Assembly (NCBI GenBank): GCA_019416425.1
Contig: DXXK01000064.1
Span: 1 to 54,599 of the forward strand
Direction of reading: 5' to 3'
Source: Bacteroidales bacterium
Lineage (GTDB): Bacteria > Bacteroidota > Bacteroidia > Bacteroidales > Muribaculaceae
Length of the DNA stretch: 54,599 nt
A program made the translations under genes and the position numbers. Below the pieces are notes generated by a model that had not been told where the DNA came from, ran no database searches, and saw nothing but the letters and a program-made list of their open reading frames with translations. Of the stretch, positions 52,483-54,599 are shown piece by piece (position 1 is the first letter of the stretch; every line of letters starts with the position of its first letter).

Positions 52483-53313
52483 TTACAATGAATCAAGCAT
52501 CCGGTTGAAATCCCGCCCATGCTCGATATAGCCTTCAAACATCTGCATATAGTTATAGAGGAGTGGTGGCAGGATTTTCTTACATTCGTTTTCAATCCAT
52601 TCCGGAATCGGATAGATGCAGGCTGCTATCGAACCGGCGATACATGCCATTGTATCCGTATCGCCTCCAAGCGACACGGCAAGACGCACCACATCCTCGA
52701 AGTCCTTACCTTCGAGAAAGCATATGATTGACTCCGGCACGGAACCCTGGCACGATACATCCCATTGATATCCCGGATGTATTTCATCGACAGTCCGCGT
52801 AAGGTCATAACTGAATCTCGCCATTATGTAATCCCGTATCTCATCTTTCGAGAATCCGTGCTTTGCCATCCATACTGCCGAGGCTACAGCCTGCGCTCCT
52901 TTGATGCCTTCTGGATGATTGTGCGAGACTTCGGCTGATATTTTCGCCAGTTTAAGAGCCTCGTCAAGAGTCTCGGCATAAAGTCCTACAGGACTGACCC
53001 GCATTGCCGCTCCGTTTCCCCAGCTGTTGTAAGGCCGTGGATTCTCACACCATAGCCACGAGTTGAATGAACTTCCATATCCGGCAAAAGGATACTCATG
53101 ACCCAATGTCTGCATACATCCTATCAGATGGTCGTTGCTATGGTCCGTATTGCCCTCTTCATCGCAATGGTTCAACCAATGAGCAACGGCTATTGTCATC
53201 ACTGAGTCATCAGTGAATCTACTTCCTTTCGGCAGCATTTCAAAATCATACCGCTTCTGTCCTGTAAACTCATATACAGAACCGATAATATCTCCAGCGA
53301 TTGCTCCGAACAT
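52483..53313 (-). CDS. ADP-ribosylglycohydrolase (DraG/ARH family)
   Basis: A 276-residue enzyme that removes ADP-ribose from proteins or nucleic acids. Signatures: MFGAIAGDIIGSVYEF at the N-terminus, FTDDSVMTIAVAHWL (about 32-46), NGAAMRVSPVGLYAETLDEA (about 95-114) and the metal-binding GGDTDTMACIAGSIAACIYP (about 221-240). Length and Asp pattern are normal, so it should be active. It starts 3 bases after the FtsZ-like gene, so they are cotranscribed. DraG-like proteins serve as immunity proteins against ADP-ribosylating toxins in some bacteria. Confidence 0.93.
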   Translation of the reverse strand: MFGAIAGDIIGSVYEFTGQKRYDFEMLPKGSRFTDDSVMTIAVAHWLNHCDEEGNTDHSNDHLIGCMQTLGHEYPFAGYGSSFNSWLWCENPRPYNSWGNGAAMRVSPVGLYAETLDEALKLAKISAEVSHNHPEGIKGAQAVASAVWMAKHGFSKDEIRDYIMARFSYDLTRTVDEIHPGYQWDVSCQGSVPESIICFLEGKDFEDVVRLAVSLGGDTDTMACIAGSIAACIYPIPEWIENECKKILPPLLYNYMQMFEGYIEHGRDFNRMLDSL

Positions 53314-53316
53314 AAT

Positions 53317-53859
53317 CTATTTGTTTGCGGCTATGAGTGTTATCTTTACTTTCCCATCCTCGTTCAATTCCGAATCTAAAGCAACACCCCAGGTCAATGT
53401 AACTCCAGTCAGCCTTTGTCCAATATATTTGTTCATAGCTACTAACTCAGAGGCTTTTACCGGGAACATTGTATTTGTCCAGATATTGACAATCATTTTG
53501 GAAATCTCTCGTATTTCCCCAGGGAGCATCTCAATCGCCTGCGTTAAGGCATCCGGAATCCTATTCGGGCCAATTCCCTCAGCCACCGTAACATAATTCG
53601 TGCTCGTGATTGACAGAGTGGATATAATATCATCAATACCGATATCGATCACTCCAGGAATCCGGATGACTTTTATAATTTCTTCCACATCCCCACATAT
53701 ATGATAATTCTCGAGACCGACAATGTCATTATAGTTAGATATGGCGTCTTCCTCAGTCAATCCTTCCGAGATGAATTCGTACTCATCGGTATATGTATCG
53801 CTGGTTGATATCATAGGCTTACATTTTGAATCTATGTGTAATTGAGGATTGATTGTCAC
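53317..53859 (-). CDS. Orphan FtsZ C-terminal-domain-like protein
   Basis: 180 residues with a GTG start at 53859, or 165 from the ATG at 53814. From about residue 57 the sequence follows the C-terminal half of FtsZ: VEEIIKVIRIPGVIDIGIDD (FtsZ: V-GI--LI--PG-INVDFADV), then GIGPNRIPDALTQAIEM (G-G-NRA-EAA-KAI), KMIVNIW (KGVLLNI), and LTWGVALDSELN with VKITLIAANK (IIFGA-ID-E-GDE-RVTVIATG). Residues about 34-47 could match the T7/H7 helix. The N-terminal GTPase domain with the GGGTGTG loop is missing, so it cannot bind GTP like FtsZ. Located between an unknown gene and an ADP-ribosylglycohydrolase in one operon. The match was judged by eye and needs a profile search. Confidence 0.7.
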   Translation of the reverse strand: MTINPQLHIDSKCKPMISTSDTYTDEYEFISEGLTEEDAISNYNDIVGLENYHICGDVEEIIKVIRIPGVIDIGIDDIISTLSITSTNYVTVAEGIGPNRIPDALTQAIEMLPGEIREISKMIVNIWTNTMFPVKASELVAMNKYIGQRLTGVTLTWGVALDSELNEDGKVKITLIAANK

Positions 53860-53882
53860 CGAGATTGTTAATGTATCCGGAA

Positions 53883-54515
53883 TTATTTGATTATAAATGA
53901 GGAGTTATCGACTAGTCTTTTTAAATCCTCAAGGCAATTCATCAGGTTCTCCAATATCCAGTCATTCTTGACACAGAAATCCGCGACACCTGAGACGTCT
54001 TTGGATACTTGACTACGGGTGAATCTGAAATCTATAATCCCTGTCAACCGGTTCAGGTATGGGAAATCCGCAATATGCGCCAGACAGTATTTCTTCATCA
54101 AGGATGTTGAGACAGTCAAATCCTCGATGGTATCAATAACCAGCGGCTCATCGGTTTCAGGATCCAGCACAAACATATCCGTCCCGTTGCGCAAGACCGC
54201 AATACAACGGTTATCATCATCGATAAACATGTAATCCACCTCCGCGAGTTTATGTTTTCCCTCAACGGTATTGAAGGAAATCGTATCAAGCGCTTTATCA
54301 ACTATCTCACTGTACTTAGGGGATGCACCTGCAATGCCTGACCTGCTTACAATGTTTGAGAAGAGATTGAATCTCACCGTAACGTCAGGATTAGTGCTGG
54401 AAAATGCTGTAGAGCGCACTCGCTTGTAGAACATCTCATACAACTCCTTAGCAGGAGACATGTCAGCGGCGATTTTTGCCGTCAACATGTCAGTTTTGTT
54501 TTTTGTTTTTGTCAT
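53883..54515 (-). CDS. Protein of unknown function, first gene of the FtsZ-like/ADP-ribosylhydrolase operon
   Basis: A 210-residue soluble protein from the ATG at 54515. The N-terminal 25 residues are basic (MTKTKNKTDMLTAKIA), followed by mixed alpha/beta sequence with MFIDDDNRCIAVLRNG (about 96-111) and FVLDPETDEPLVIDTIEDLT (about 114-133), and a helical C-terminus. I recognise no family. It precedes the FtsZ-like gene by 23 bases. A promoter lies just upstream, so it opens the operon. Confidence 0.75.
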   Translation of the reverse strand: MTKTKNKTDMLTAKIAADMSPAKELYEMFYKRVRSTAFSSTNPDVTVRFNLFSNIVSRSGIAGASPKYSEIVDKALDTISFNTVEGKHKLAEVDYMFIDDDNRCIAVLRNGTDMFVLDPETDEPLVIDTIEDLTVSTSLMKKYCLAHIADFPYLNRLTGIIDFRFTRSQVSKDVSGVADFCVKNDWILENLMNCLEDLKRLVDNSSFIIK

Positions 54516-54559
54516 GGTGTTTAGTTTTATGGAGAACCCGTCTCTCCGTTAAGGCACAG

Positions 54560-54591
54560 CAAAATTAATCACAAATCAAATTATTTACAAG
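54560..54591 (-). promoter_or_regulatory. Promoter of the FtsZ-like operon
   Basis: Minus strand CTTG (54591-54588, one mismatch to TTTG), 20-base spacer, TAATTTTG (54567-54560). The start codon at 54515 is 45 bases downstream. Confidence 0.65.
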
Positions 54592-54599
54592 TTATATCG

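Noticed and set aside
1..54599. CRISPR arrays, insertion sequences and rRNA genes
   Set aside because: No spaced direct-repeat arrays, transposase genes or rRNA sequence were seen; the only regular tandem array (15565-15696) is coding and lacks spacers.

Overview
The window looks like chromosomal DNA of a Bacteroidales gut bacterium; family Muribaculaceae or a relative is my guess, not something the sequence proves. Supporting signs are repeated TTTG-N19/20-TAnnTTTG promoters (the Bacteroidetes sigma-ABfr type), families typical of this order (DUF3256, DUF3408, DUF6249 next to an ECF sigma factor, IntDOT-like integrases, a GH97 remnant), and a general lack of strong Shine-Dalgarno sites.

Layout. 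(1) 1-4640: part of a mobilizable element on the minus strand (MobC-like protein, DUF3408 protein, Toprim primase, RepA-like ATPase, HTH protein, an unknown protein), with iteron-like repeats and a candidate oriT. (2) 4651-8728: core genes: tRNA-Phe, a DUF3256 protein, a DEAD-box RNA helicase, an aquaporin and tRNA-Met(CAT). (3) 8714-17574: a complete genomic island integrated in the 3' end of tRNA-Met, bounded by a 15-bp direct repeat. It carries an integrase, two excisionase-like proteins, an XRE regulator and a tightly overlapping four-gene operon (Mrr-like nuclease, membrane protein, AlbA_2/HATPase protein with an 11-bp tandem array, helical protein) that looks like a defence module. (4) 17648-19831: a scar of truncated genes (LytTR response regulator, histidine kinase, GH97 enzyme). 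(5) 19940-25873: a carbohydrate operon with an AraC regulator and an unusual GH43-GH39 fusion. (6) 26120-30866: sbcC and sbcD. (7) 31005-35521: a fold-back repeat, a HipA-like kinase with its DUF3037 partner, a membrane-anchored PD-(D/E)XK protein and a second AlbA_2 protein. (8) 35597-49140: AraC/MATE pair, a histidine phosphatase facing a frameshifted porin, the pta-ackA-lgt-membrane protein operon, an LptF/G permease, and an ECF sigma operon. (9) 49157-54515: an accessory stretch with higBA, a broken SprT-like gene, a 20-bp inverted repeat pair and a three-gene operon.

The most unusual item is the operon at 52483-54515. Its middle gene reads as the C-terminal domain of FtsZ without the GTPase domain, and it sits 3 bp upstream of an ADP-ribosylglycohydrolase. 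Because FtsZ-targeting ADP-ribosylating toxins and DraG-type immunity proteins are known (Tre1/Tri1), a protective or decoy role towards cell-division toxins is a reasonable but untested hypothesis. The second candidate system is the four-gene operon of the tRNA-Met island.
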